64,000 nucleotides of DNA from Streptomyces sparsogenes (lineage in GTDB: Bacteria > Actinomycetota > Actinomycetes > Streptomycetales > Streptomycetaceae): assembly GCF_001704635.1 (NCBI RefSeq), contig NZ_MAXF01000222.1:1-64000 (forward strand). The letters are read 5' to 3'. The notes beneath the pieces were generated by a model. It was not told where the DNA came from and did no database searches. It worked only from the letters and a program-made list of their open reading frames with translations. Below are positions 9,808 through 17,730 of this stretch, piece after piece (positions within the stretch are counted from its first letter, which is position 1; each line of letters begins with the position of its first letter). A program made the translations under genes and the position numbers.

Positions 9808-10443
9808 GACACCCCCATACGTGAATCGCGGGACCGCTGGTTATGGCTCACGACATGCCCCGAACTGCGCTCATTCTCGGAATGTTCTCTAAAGTTGATC
9901 TAACCGGCCGGGGCGCGGGCGGCAGGTGTCCGACGCCGCGGAAGTCGGGCGGGCCCCGTGACGGTCACTGATCGATGAATCCTCCTATGTGCCGATTTGG
10001 TTGTGGGTCTATTGACCCTCACACTGTCCCGCGCGGCGCGGTTAGGATGCGGCGATGTTGTCTCTTTGCGAGCGCTGCCGCTGGTTGTCGTCTCGTCAGG
10101 GGCAACCGGCGTCCGGGGCGCCGACCGTCGTTGTTCGGTGCCATGTGTCGGCGCAACCGCCGACCGCGGAGCACGCCGCCGACTTCCGTAGACAGAAGAC
10201 CACTCTCGTCTGACCGAAAATCGCACTGAGGGCGGTGTTGCATCGGCGTGGCTGAGCGCGGTGGTGAGTTCGTTCTCTCTAAACTGGGTTCGGCGTGGGG
10301 AGGCACCGGCGCCGAGGCCTGAAGTGTGACCATAAAGGCTTCCAAAATCGGGGTGAATTTTTTCGAATGCTGACCGAATTCGATCGTAATGGAGAGCCCC
10401 TCTGGTCCGAGGAGACGCCGGTGACAGGGGGAGGTCGGGCGTC
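9808..10443. promoter_or_regulatory. Divergent promoter region between the PKS operon and the first SARP gene
   Basis: This 636-nt stretch has no convincing gene; small open frames in it lack ribosome binding sites and usual codon bias. It is less GC-rich than its surroundings, as expected for control DNA. Near the PKS start it contains the short inverted repeat CATTCTCGGAATG (9872-9884). A second short motif, TTCTCTAAA (9885-9893), recurs in similar form at about 10273-10282 (TTCTCTCTAAA). Candidate SARP repeats at the other end are listed separately. Transcription must leave in both directions: leftwards into the PKS genes and rightwards into the regulators. Confidence 0.6.
10362..10379 (+). 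promoter_or_regulatory. Candidate SARP operator: two heptamers with 11-bp periodicity
   Basis: TTCGAAT (10362-10368) and ACCGAAT (10373-10379) share CGAAT and begin exactly 11 bp apart. A weaker TCGTAAT follows after another 11 bp (10384-10390) and could overlap a -10 element. SARP activators bind direct heptamer repeats spaced by one helical turn just upstream of the -10 region, so this is a plausible autoregulatory site about 65 nt before the first SARP start codon. The repeats are short and AT-containing, so chance similarity is possible. Confidence 0.4.
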
Positions 10444-11214
10444 ATGAGGTACGAGATCCTTGGCCCGCTACGCGTCGTCGACGGACCGTCGATCACCTCG
10501 CTCAGCGCCCGCAAGGTCGAGGTGCTGCTGGCGGCGTTGCTGGTGCGCGCGGACGAGGTGGTGAGCAGCGAAGACCTCGTCAAGGAGATCTGGGGCACCC
10601 GGGCGCCGCGGCAGGCCATAGCGACGCTCCACGTCTACGTCTCCCAGCTCCGCAAGTTCCTCAGGCGCCCCGACCGGACCGAGAGCCCCATCGTCACCGC
10701 CCGCGGCGGATACGTCCTGCGGCTGGGCGCGGACGAAGCGGACGAACTGGACTTCCATATCTTCCAGGACCTGGTCCGCCAGGGGAGTGCCGCGCGCCGG
10801 GCCGGGCGCACCCAGGAGGCGTGTGAGGCGTACGAAGAGGGCCTGGGCCTCTGGCGCGGCCCGGTTCTCGAGGATCTGCGCGACGGGGCGATCGTCAACG
10901 GCTTCGTGTGCTGGGCCGAGCAGTCCCGACTCGAATGCGTCGAGTCGTTCGTGGACGCCGGCCTGGAACTCGGCCGCCACCGCGAATTCGTCAGCTTCCT
11001 CTACGCCCGGATCGAAGAGCTTCCGCTGTACGAGGCGTTCTACCGGCAACTCATGCTGGCGCTCTACCGCTCGGGGTGCAGGGCCGACGCCCTGAGCGTC
11101 TATCAGTCGGCGCGGACCGTGCTGGGGGAGGAGCTCGGACTCGAGCCGTCCGCCGCGCTCAAGCGGCTGCATCACGCAGTCCTCGTCGACGCCCCGGAAA
11201 TCGAAGCCGCCTAA
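10444..11214 (+). CDS. SARP-family transcriptional activator (first of a tandem pair)
   Basis: A 256-residue regulator of the Streptomyces antibiotic regulatory protein type. Residues 1-95 form the OmpR-like winged-helix DNA-binding domain (MRYEILGPLRVVDG at the start, VSSEDLVKEIWG, then LHVYVSQLRKFL). Residues about 100-245 form the bacterial transcriptional activator (BTAD) helical repeat domain (LWRGPVLEDL, FYRQLMLALYRSGC, GEELGLEPSAALKRLH). There is no NB-ARC ATPase, so it is a small SARP like ActII-ORF4 rather than a full AfsR. It lies next to the PKS genes, transcribed away from them, and is the likely pathway activator. The downstream paralogue starts 25 nt after its stop, so both are probably on one transcript. 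The start ATG follows a GGGGGAGG-like purine stretch. Confidence 0.93.
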   Translation: MRYEILGPLRVVDGPSITSLSARKVEVLLAALLVRADEVVSSEDLVKEIWGTRAPRQAIATLHVYVSQLRKFLRRPDRTESPIVTARGGYVLRLGADEADELDFHIFQDLVRQGSAARRAGRTQEACEAYEEGLGLWRGPVLEDLRDGAIVNGFVCWAEQSRLECVESFVDAGLELGRHREFVSFLYARIEELPLYEAFYRQLMLALYRSGCRADALSVYQSARTVLGEELGLEPSAALKRLHHAVLVDAPEIEAA

Positions 11215-11239
11215 TCGACCGAATACAGGGGGGAATTCA

Positions 11240-11980
11240 GTGCGGTACGAGATTTTGGGACCTGTCCGAGTAGTCGACGAAAAGAGAAGTGCGCCGCTCA
11301 GAGCGCAGAAACTCGCCACCGTCCTTGCGGTTCTGCTGATCCGCTCCGACCAGGTCGTGATGGCGGAACAGCTCACGAGAGAAATCTGGGGCGAACTGCC
11401 TCCGCAGCGCACGACCGCGGGTATCTACGTCTGCATTTCGCGGCTGCGCAAGTTCTTGGACCGGCCGGGCGGAAAGGACCCCATCATCACGCGGCCGGGC
11501 GGATACATGCTGCGCAGGGCGTCGACCGAATGTGATTTCGATGCCTTCGAGCGGCTGGTCTCCGACGGGCGGAAGCACGTCAGGCGCGGGGCACACGCGG
11601 AGGCGGCGGGCTGCTTCGAGCAGGCGCTGGCGCTCTGGCGCGGGCCGGCGTTCGGCAATGTCCAGGCCGGGCCGATCGTGGCCGGATTCCTGAAGCGGCT
11701 GGACGAGATGCGCATCGAATGCGCGGAGATGTCCGCGGAGGTGCAGCTGGAACTCGGCCGGCATCAGGAACTCGTCGGCCGGCTGCGGTCGCTCGTCGCC
11801 GAGTTCCCGCTCCGCGAGACCTTCTACCGGCAGTTGATGCTGGCGCTCTACCGCTCCGAGCGGAAGTCCGAGGCGCTCGGCATATACGAGTCCGCCCGGC
11901 GCGTCCTCGACCGGGAACTGGGACTGGAACCCGGCCGGAAACTCAGGGAGTTGCGCCACACGGTTCTGGCCTCGACGTGA
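11240..11980 (+). CDS. SARP-family transcriptional activator (second of a tandem pair)
   Basis: A 246-residue protein starting at GTG after an AGGGGGGAA ribosome binding site. It has the same plan as its upstream neighbour: winged helix (1-90; MRYEILGPVRVVD, EQLTREIWGELPP, CISRLRKFL) and BTAD repeat domain (95-240; LWRGPAFGNVQ, FYRQLMLALYRSE, DRELGLEPGRKLRELR). By eye the pair is a little under half identical, with long shared blocks such as FYRQLMLALYRS, so it is an old tandem duplication rather than a recent copy. The two may act as a cascade or as a heteromeric pair on the PKS promoters; the sequence does not decide. A perfect terminator hairpin begins one base after the stop. Confidence 0.93.
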   Translation: MRYEILGPVRVVDEKRSAPLRAQKLATVLAVLLIRSDQVVMAEQLTREIWGELPPQRTTAGIYVCISRLRKFLDRPGGKDPIITRPGGYMLRRASTECDFDAFERLVSDGRKHVRRGAHAEAAGCFEQALALWRGPAFGNVQAGPIVAGFLKRLDEMRIECAEMSAEVQLELGRHQELVGRLRSLVAEFPLRETFYRQLMLALYRSERKSEALGIYESARRVLDRELGLEPGRKLRELRHTVLAST

Positions 11981-12014
11981 CGGACGGGGCCGGCGGTGAC
12001 GCCGGCCCCGTCCG
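11981..12014 (+). terminator. Intrinsic-type terminator after the SARP pair
   Basis: A perfect 15-bp stem (CGGACGGGGCCGGCG and its complement) with a GTGA tetraloop begins at the base after the second SARP stop codon. There is no strong T tract, as is common for actinobacterial terminators. Confidence 0.8.
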
Positions 12015-12086
12015 GTCTGCCCGAACTCGCCGGGGGCTCGACTCGCATGGCGCGAGTGGGCCCGCCGGCGATGTTCCGACCCCTGG

Positions 12087-12311
12087 TCACTCGGCGATGT
12101 AGGTCCGGCGGATCCATTGGAAGACCCGCAGGTGCCGTCCCTGGTGTTCCGTGAACTCGCCTGTGGGCTGGAAGTGTTCGTAGGCGTTGCCGACGAGAAG
12201 CTTCAGCGTCGACTCGGTGTCATCGACATATCGCGTGCACTGATCGGCCAGCGGCATGGGACCGCCGAGCAGGACAACGTTGGGCGCGGGTGCGGACATA
12301 AACGACTGCAT
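12087..12311 (-). CDS. DUF5988-type small protein
   Basis: A 74-residue protein. The C-terminal part (TLKLLVGNAYEHFQPTGEFT, then LRVFQWIRRTYIAE) matches what I remember of DUF5988, a family of small proteins of unknown role found mainly in streptomycetes and often beside secondary-metabolite clusters. No catalytic motif, signal peptide or membrane segment is visible. An AAGGGA sequence directly abuts the first ATG, so translation may instead begin at the Met 4 codons later (12299), where spacing is better. It is convergent with the SARP pair and is the last gene that looks linked to the PKS cluster. The 281 nt between it and the sensor kinase hold no gene. Confidence 0.7.
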   Translation of the reverse strand: MQSFMSAPAPNVVLLGGPMPLADQCTRYVDDTESTLKLLVGNAYEHFQPTGEFTEHQGRHLRVFQWIRRTYIAE

Positions 12312-12592
12312 TCCCTTCGCTACACGTTCAAGAGAAGGTTGGCATGAGGCGAAAGCGCGCCGATGCTCGAGGCATTACTTCCTCGCAAGGGGCTTGCGGG
12401 GCCCGACATGGGTGGGATTCCAGATCGTCCCGACCCGCTCCCCCGGAGCCGCCGCGCTCGGTCCAGCCTAGACGGGCCGGGTCATGCGGTGTGAGGGTCG
12501 TTCGACCGACAAAAGACATTCCCTCTGATCACGGACCGTCGGGTCACCCCGGTCGCCGTATACCGCAGCCGATCGCCGAGGGGGGATGACCG

Positions 12593-13783
12593 ATGCCGAT
12601 TCCCTCACTCCCGCCCGGGGCCGCCCTGCCCGGCCTGGCGCGCCTCCCCGGTCCGGCAGGGCCCTGGGCCCGGGCCTATGTGGTGTTCAACCGGCGGTTG
12701 GCGCTCTACGGCCGCGCCGCGGTGATGAGTGCCTGCGCCCTCCTGGCCGTGCCGGCCATGCCGATGGGGAAGATCGCGCCCGCCGCGGCGGTGGCGTTCG
12801 CCGCGCTCGCCTGGTGCTGGATCCACCTGTGGCTCGCCACCGCCTCGACCGCGCGGCCCAGGCTGCTTCTCTTCCTCGATGTGGCGGTCATGACGGCCCT
12901 GTGCCTGAGCCAGCGGATCACGGTCCCCGACGGGCAGCCCGCGCACGGAAGCACATGGATCCTGGTGTCCGTCAACTTCACGGCCGTGGGCTACCAGCTC
13001 ATGCAGCCGCCGTTCACCGCGATCCTGGCGGCGTCATGGCTGTGCTGCGCCGATCTGGCGGGCGCCGCGTGGCGCCCGCGCCACGCATGGACCGACGCCC
13101 TGCCCAGCGTGACCTGGGTGCTGGTCAACGTCATCCTGGCCCAGGTGGTGGTCCGGCTGGTGTTCAGCGAGAGCCGGGCGGCCGACGAGGCCGCCGACCG
13201 GGCCGCCCGGGCACGGCGGCAGGGCGAGGCGGCGGAGGCCCGCTGCGCCGCGGAGCGGGAATACCTGGCCGCCCTCCACGACACCGCCTGCGCGACCCTG
13301 CTGATCGCATCGGCGCCGTGGGCGTCGATGCGGCCGGAGACGCTGCGGGCCCAGGCCGCGCGAGATCTCGTCCGCCTGCGTGCCGAGCAGTCGCCCGCGG
13401 GGGAGGTCGACCTGGCCTCCGAACTGGCCGACGAGATCGCCGCGCATTCCCTCCATGTCATCACGCGGTTCGACGAGGACCTCGGCACGGTCTGGTGCCC
13501 CGCCGCGACCGCGCTGCGCGGCGGCCTCGGCGAGGCGCTGCGCAATGTGGCCCGCTACGCGGGGGTCGATGTGGTGCGGGTGACGGCGAAGCGCACCCAG
13601 CACGTCGTCACCGTGGTCATCGCCGATCGCGGGGTGGGGTTCCGCACCGAGCGCGTTCCCGTCCAGCGCATCGGAATCAAGCACTCCATCTGCGGCCGGA
13701 TGAGCAACGTGGGGGGCCGGGCGACCGTGGAGTCACGGCCGGGCCGAGGCACGACGGTGCGCCTGGAGTGGCCGCGTGCCTGA
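12593..13783 (+). CDS. Membrane sensor histidine kinase, NarL-partner type
   Basis: A 396-residue protein with four to five hydrophobic segments between residues 40 and 190 and no large extracellular domain. A coiled linker rich in Ala/Arg/Glu (190-225) leads to a HisKA_3-like dimerisation motif EYLAALHDTACATLL, with His229 the likely phosphorylated residue. The ATPase domain has an N box (GEALRNVARYAG, Asn318), a G1 box (DRGVGF, 345-350) and a G2 box (GRGTTV). It belongs to the kinases that partner LuxR-type response regulators, and such a regulator lies two genes on in the opposite orientation. The following gene starts at a GTG overlapping its last codons by 8 nt, so the two are translationally coupled. 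The stimulus is unknown. Confidence 0.88.
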   Translation: MPIPSLPPGAALPGLARLPGPAGPWARAYVVFNRRLALYGRAAVMSACALLAVPAMPMGKIAPAAAVAFAALAWCWIHLWLATASTARPRLLLFLDVAVMTALCLSQRITVPDGQPAHGSTWILVSVNFTAVGYQLMQPPFTAILAASWLCCADLAGAAWRPRHAWTDALPSVTWVLVNVILAQVVVRLVFSESRAADEAADRAARARRQGEAAEARCAAEREYLAALHDTACATLLIASAPWASMRPETLRAQAARDLVRLRAEQSPAGEVDLASELADEIAAHSLHVITRFDEDLGTVWCPAATALRGGLGEALRNVARYAGVDVVRVTAKRTQHVVTVVIADRGVGFRTERVPVQRIGIKHSICGRMSNVGGRATVESRPGRGTTVRLEWPRA

Positions 13784-14975
13784 GGACCACGGCCAGCTCA
13801 TCACCCGTCACCAGCGCCGCGGCATCCGCGCCGGGGCCCTGGTCATCCTCGTCACCCTCCACGTCGGGTACGCGCTGCCCCGCCTCCTGGGCAACCTGGA
13901 CGTCTACCCTCACCCCTGGCTCCCGCTGGCCGCCTACGGCCTGCTCACCCTGGTCCTCGGCGGCTGCGTCCTCTTCGGCCTCGGCGGGCGCCCATGGCCG
14001 CGCGGCTGGGTGCCGTCGGCGCTCGCCTGCACCTTCGCCGCCTCCATGGCCGCGACCAGCCAGGTGCCGGCGAACCACTACTTCGTCGACCCCGCCCACT
14101 GGTCCTTCTCCCTCACGGGCTGGTTCGCCGTCGTGCTGCTCGGCGACCGGGGACCCATGGCGTCCGGTGCCTTCATCGGCTGCCATCTGGCCGCCACCGT
14201 CGCCCAGACGCTGGCGGCCGACGTGCCGCCGCGCCCCGTCGGGGCGGCCATGGCCCTGAGCGCCCTGTCCGCCTGCTGCTTCCAGATGACCATCGCCGCC
14301 GGCGCGAAACTGCTGCTCAACAGCAGCACGGCCATCGGGGAGGCCCTGCGGGTGCAAGAGCGGGTGCGCACCCGCATCGCCGTCGGCAGACAGATCCAGG
14401 TGGACCAGCGCCGACGGTACGCCGAGCTGAACACCACCGTGCTGCCTCTGCTCACCGGTCTCGCCGACGGCTCCCTCGACCCCCGGGACGACGAGGTGCG
14501 GCGGGCCTGCGCGCTGGAGGCCGCCCGGCTAAGGCGGCTGTTCGCGGAGAGCGACTGCACCTTCGACCCGCTGGTCCACGAGATGCGGGCCTGTATCGAC
14601 GTCGCCGAGCGCAACGGGGTCACCGTCCAGCTCGCCGTCCGCGGCGACCCCCTCGAGCTGCCACTGCCACTGCGCCGCGCGCTCCTGGACCCGGTCATCG
14701 CCGCGCTGGCCGCCGCCCGGCGGACGGCGCGCGTCACCGTGATCCGCCGCGAGAACCAGGTGCGGGTGGGCATCGTGGTGGACACCCCGCAGGAGCGGCT
14801 GCCCGCGCCGGCGGCCTGCGGGATCCGGGTGCGCACGGTTCACGGCGAGGACCGCCTCCTGGTGGAGGCCGCGTGCCGGGTCACAACTCGTCCAGCGAGA
14901 TCAGGCCGTCCTGAACCGCCCTGGCCACCAGCTTGGCCTTCGTGGTCGCCGGGCGCCCGACGTTCGCGTACTTGA
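13776..14975 (+). CDS. Kinase-like membrane protein lacking recognisable histidine-kinase motifs
   Basis: A 399-residue protein starting at GTG inside the end of the sensor kinase gene. Five or six hydrophobic segments fill residues 18-190. A helical region follows (RTRIAVGRQIQVDQRRRYAE, then LPLLTGLADG), placed where a dimerisation/phosphoacceptor domain would be, and then an ATPase-like fold remnant (PLPLRRALLDPVIAALAAAR, then RVTVIRREN and VRVGIVVDT). I see no phosphoacceptor H box, no N box and no glycine-rich G1/G2 boxes, so it looks like a pseudokinase or degenerate sensor. The last ~31 codons overlap the 3' end of the convergent response-regulator gene by 95 nt and have a skewed Pro/Trp/Ser/Arg composition, so the native C terminus may differ. 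It is probably an accessory sensor for the adjacent kinase. Confidence 0.72.
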   Translation: MPEDHGQLITRHQRRGIRAGALVILVTLHVGYALPRLLGNLDVYPHPWLPLAAYGLLTLVLGGCVLFGLGGRPWPRGWVPSALACTFAASMAATSQVPANHYFVDPAHWSFSLTGWFAVVLLGDRGPMASGAFIGCHLAATVAQTLAADVPPRPVGAAMALSALSACCFQMTIAAGAKLLLNSSTAIGEALRVQERVRTRIAVGRQIQVDQRRRYAELNTTVLPLLTGLADGSLDPRDDEVRRACALEAARLRRLFAESDCTFDPLVHEMRACIDVAERNGVTVQLAVRGDPLELPLPLRRALLDPVIAALAAARRTARVTVIRRENQVRVGIVVDTPQERLPAPAACGIRVRTVHGEDRLLVEAACRVTTRPARSGRPEPPWPPAWPSWSPGARRSRT

Positions 14976-15543
14976 TGCGCACCCGGTCCAGATAGGTGTT
15001 GACGGTGCGTTCCGAGATCCCCAGGCTCTGGGCGACCATGGCCTTCGACTCGGACTGGAACCACTCCACCAGCACCTCGACCTCCCGTACGGACAGCAAC
15101 GGGCGGCTCTGCCGGGTGTCGCTGCCGAAGGCGCCGGCCAGTGACGGGGGTGTGTAGGGGATGTCGTCGGCGGCGGCCCGGATCGCCTTGACCAGGTGCC
15201 GCTGCCCCTCGGCTTTGGTGAGGTAGGTGGCCGAACCCAGGTCCATGCAGGTCAACGCCGCCTCCTGGCTGTCCCGCATGGTGTAGACGACGACCTTGCG
15301 CTCCTGGGCGACCAGCTCCTGTAACTCCTCGTACGCGGGTCTTCCGTTCTGCAGCAACAGGTCCAGGACCACGACGTCCGCGCCCCGGCCCGGACCGTAG
15401 AGGGCCACCGACACGTCCGACCCCTCGGCCACCACCTTGATCGGCACATCGGCGGCAGCGCACCACGCCGCTATGCCCGCGCGCACCACGGGGTGATCAT
15501 CGACCAATACGACGCTGAGCGGAACCCCTGATTCCACACTCAC
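14881..15543 (-). CDS. LuxR/NarL-family response regulator
   Basis: A 220-residue two-component regulator. The receiver domain (about 8-125) has the acidic pair Asp15-Asp16 (VLVDDHPVV), phosphoacceptor Asp61 (VVVLDLLLQ), Thr88 and Lys110 (TYLTKAEG). The C-terminal LuxR-type helix-turn-helix (about 150-210) reads LLSVREVEVLVEWFQSESKA, then GISERTVNTYLDRVRIKYA. It is convergent with the sensor kinase pair and overlaps the second of these by 95 nt. It is the obvious phosphorylation partner, although genes for such pairs usually share a strand. All phosphotransfer residues are intact. Targets are unknown; proximity to the PKS cluster is suggestive only. Confidence 0.92.
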   Translation of the reverse strand: MSVESGVPLSVVLVDDHPVVRAGIAAWCAAADVPIKVVAEGSDVSVALYGPGRGADVVVLDLLLQNGRPAYEELQELVAQERKVVVYTMRDSQEAALTCMDLGSATYLTKAEGQRHLVKAIRAAADDIPYTPPSLAGAFGSDTRQSRPLLSVREVEVLVEWFQSESKAMVAQSLGISERTVNTYLDRVRIKYANVGRPATTKAKLVARAVQDGLISLDEL

Positions 15544-15735
15544 CTACCCATTGGCTGAGAAAATGGACAAGACACGGACACACTGGCCCGCCCCGGTTTC
15601 GAGGGTCGGACTCGTTTGATGTGATGCTTCACGTCCCGTTTCGGGTTCCCGCGCGATCGGGGCGATGCCTGCCCAGAGGCCCCGGATTTCACGCGTCGGA
15701 CGCCCGGACGCGAGGGAACGGTCCACCAACGAACA

Positions 15736-15763
15736 AGGCGCCCGAACTGGTGTTCAGGCGCCT
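15736..15763 (-). terminator. Terminator hairpin downstream of tRNA-Leu
   Basis: The arms AGGCGCCCGAAC and GTTCAGGCGCCT pair over 12 positions with one mismatch around a 4-nt loop, about 36 nt past the 3' end of the tRNA. Read on the minus strand it is followed by TTGTTCGTTGG, a moderately T-rich tail. Confidence 0.65.
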
Positions 15764-15798
15764 CGAGGAGGGGGAGCCGGGCCGGAGCCGAGCTGGTG

Positions 15799-15886
15799 TG
15801 GTGTCCGAGGGGGGACTTGAACCCCCACGCCCGATAAAGGGCACTAGCACCTCAAGCTAGCGCGTCTGCCATTCCGCCACCCGGAC
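15799..15886 (-). tRNA. tRNA-Leu (anticodon GAG), CCA encoded
   Basis: On the minus strand the acceptor stem GTCCGGG pairs with CTCGGAC (one G-T wobble), followed by discriminator A and an encoded CCA (15799-15801). The anticodon arm is CTAGC / TTGAGGT / GCTAG, giving anticodon GAG for CUC and CUU leucine codons. A long variable arm (class II) with TGCCC/GGGCG pairing and a T arm GGGGGTTCAAGTCCCCC are present. No integrase or attachment-site duplication is seen beside it. Confidence 0.96.
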
Positions 15887-16099
15887 AAGGTGTCTGCCGT
15901 CCGGCCCGCGGCCGTTCCGACGGGAAAACCATAGCAAACATCCGGACGTGCTCGATCACGCGTGCCCGGACCCCGGGGGGCGGGCCCGGGGCGCGGAGCC
16001 GGGATGTGTGGACGGGGTGTGACAGCGGTATTTCCGCCTTGGGCTGAGCGGGCGGGCGGGGGAGGATGGCCCAGGACAGCAGAAACCTGAGGAGGCAGC

Positions 16100-17437
16100 G
16101 TGAGCGAGTCGATTTCGGCCGCGAGGGCGACCGGCACGGTCAGCGGCGAGGACGAGGTCGTCGACCTGTGCCGCGACCTGATCCGGATCGACACCAGTAA
16201 CTACGGCGACCACTCGGGCCCGGGCGAGCGCGCGGCCGCCGAGTACGTCGCGGAGAAGCTCGCCGAGGTGGGGCTCGAGCCGCAGATCTTCGAGTCGCAC
16301 AAGGGCCGGGCGTCGACCGTCGCGCGCATCGAGGGCGAGGACCCCTCGCGCCCGGCGCTGCTCATCCACGGCCACACCGACGTCGTCCCCGCCAACGCCC
16401 ACGACTGGACCCACCACCCCTTCTCCGGCGAGATCGCGGACGGGTGCGTCTGGGGCCGCGGCGCGGTGGACATGAAGGACATGGACGCGATGACGCTCGC
16501 GGTCGTCCGCGACCGGCTGCGCAGCGGCCGCAAGCCCCCGCGCGACATCGTGCTGGCGTTCCTCGCCGACGAGGAGGCGGGCGGGGTGTACGGCGCCCGG
16601 CACCTCGTCGACCGGCACCCGGACCTGTTCGAGGGGGTCAGCGAGGCGATCGGCGAGGTCGGCGGCTTCTCCTTCACGGTGAACGAGAACCTGCGCCTCT
16701 ACCTCGTCGAGACCGCCCAGAAGGGCATGCACTGGATGCGGCTGACCGTGGACGGCACCGCCGGTCACGGCTCGATGACCAACAACGACAACGCGATCAC
16801 CGAGCTGTGCGAGGCCGTCGGCCGGCTCGGGCGGCACAAGTTCCCGGTCCGGGTCACCAAGACCGTACGGTCCTTCCTGGACGAGCTGTCCGACGCGCTC
16901 GGCACCCCGCTCGACCCGGAGAACATGGAGGAGACGCTGGCCAAGCTCGGCGGCATCGCCAAGCTCATCGGGGCGACGCTGCAGAACACCGCCGCGCCGA
17001 CCATGCTCGGCGCCGGCTACAAGGTCAACGTGATCCCGGGCCAGGCCACGGCGCACGTGGACGGCCGCTTCCTGCCGGGGTACGAGGAAGAGTTCCTGGC
17101 CGACATCGACCGGATCCTCGGCCCCCGGGTCCGGCGCGAGGACGTCCACGCGGACAAGGCCCTGGAGACCACCTTCGACGGCGCGCTCGTCGACGCCATG
17201 CAGTCGGCGCTCAAGGCCGAGGACCCGATCGCCCGCGCCGTGCCGTACTGCCTCTCCGGCGGCACCGACGCCAAGTCCTTCGACGACCTCGGCATCCGCT
17301 GCTTCGGCTTCGCGCCGCTGCGACTGCCGCCGGAGCTGGACTTCGCCGGCATGTTCCACGGCGTCGACGAGCGGGTGCCGGTGGACGGGCTGAAGTTCGG
17401 GGTCAGGGTGCTCGACCGGTTCCTCGACGCCTGCTGA
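16100..17437 (+). CDS. M20/M28-family zinc metallopeptidase (ArgE/DapE/CPG2 type)
   Basis: A 445-residue cytosolic metallopeptidase starting at GTG after a GAGGAGGCAGC ribosome binding site. Metal-ligand and catalytic motifs are present: LLIHGHTDVVP, then GRGAVDMKDMDAM with the bridging Asp, then LADEEAGG with the general-base Glu and metal Glu, a dimerisation-domain segment (GMHWMRLTVDGTAGHGSM), and the distal MFHGVDERVP with the last His. Family members hydrolyse N-acyl amino acids, dipeptides or carboxylate amides using two zinc ions; the substrate cannot be assigned. It has no signal peptide. It lies upstream of the chaplin gene in the same direction, but a 293-nt gap separates them, so they are probably separate units. 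Confidence 0.92.
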   Translation: MSESISAARATGTVSGEDEVVDLCRDLIRIDTSNYGDHSGPGERAAAEYVAEKLAEVGLEPQIFESHKGRASTVARIEGEDPSRPALLIHGHTDVVPANAHDWTHHPFSGEIADGCVWGRGAVDMKDMDAMTLAVVRDRLRSGRKPPRDIVLAFLADEEAGGVYGARHLVDRHPDLFEGVSEAIGEVGGFSFTVNENLRLYLVETAQKGMHWMRLTVDGTAGHGSMTNNDNAITELCEAVGRLGRHKFPVRVTKTVRSFLDELSDALGTPLDPENMEETLAKLGGIAKLIGATLQNTAAPTMLGAGYKVNVIPGQATAHVDGRFLPGYEEEFLADIDRILGPRVRREDVHADKALETTFDGALVDAMQSALKAEDPIARAVPYCLSGGTDAKSFDDLGIRCFGFAPLRLPPELDFAGMFHGVDERVPVDGLKFGVRVLDRFLDAC

Positions 17438-17586
17438 CCGGCCCGGCCGCGCGCTCGTCGGCGCGGTAATCGATCACACATACCGACTGAACCAATAAGG
17501 GTGAATGGGGTCGTAGATTCATAGCTCGATTGCTCCTTCCTCGTTACATGGTGTGCGGCCCTCAACGGGGTCGCGGCATTGATCAC

Positions 17587-17601
17587 GTGACGTGAAGTCA
17601 C
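17587..17601. promoter_or_regulatory. Inverted repeat in the chaplin upstream region
   Basis: GTGAC-GTGAA-GTCAC is a perfect 5-bp inverted repeat, overlapping a CACGTG palindrome (17584-17590, within TCACGTGA). It lies ~130 nt before the chaplin start in a 293-nt non-coding gap (17438-17730) and may be a regulator site. No clear BldN-type promoter was identified by eye. Confidence 0.3.
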
Positions 17602-17730
17602 AGTCCGGAGGGGTGTGATCCCGGGTGGCCCCGGAGGCCGGTGAGGTGCTCCGGGGAGGCCGGGGATGGGGGGCGGGCGCTTCGGCTCGCGCGCATTCCG
17701 CAGGACGGAAGGCAGGGGAGCGAAAGAGTT

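Noticed and set aside
9975..10229. Small open frame in the PKS/SARP intergenic region
   Set aside because: No ribosome binding site, no coding-like third-position bias, and the product has no sensible composition.
15799..15886. tRNA-Leu as an integration site of a mobile element
   Set aside because: No integrase, excisionase or duplicated tRNA 3' end was found in the flanks.
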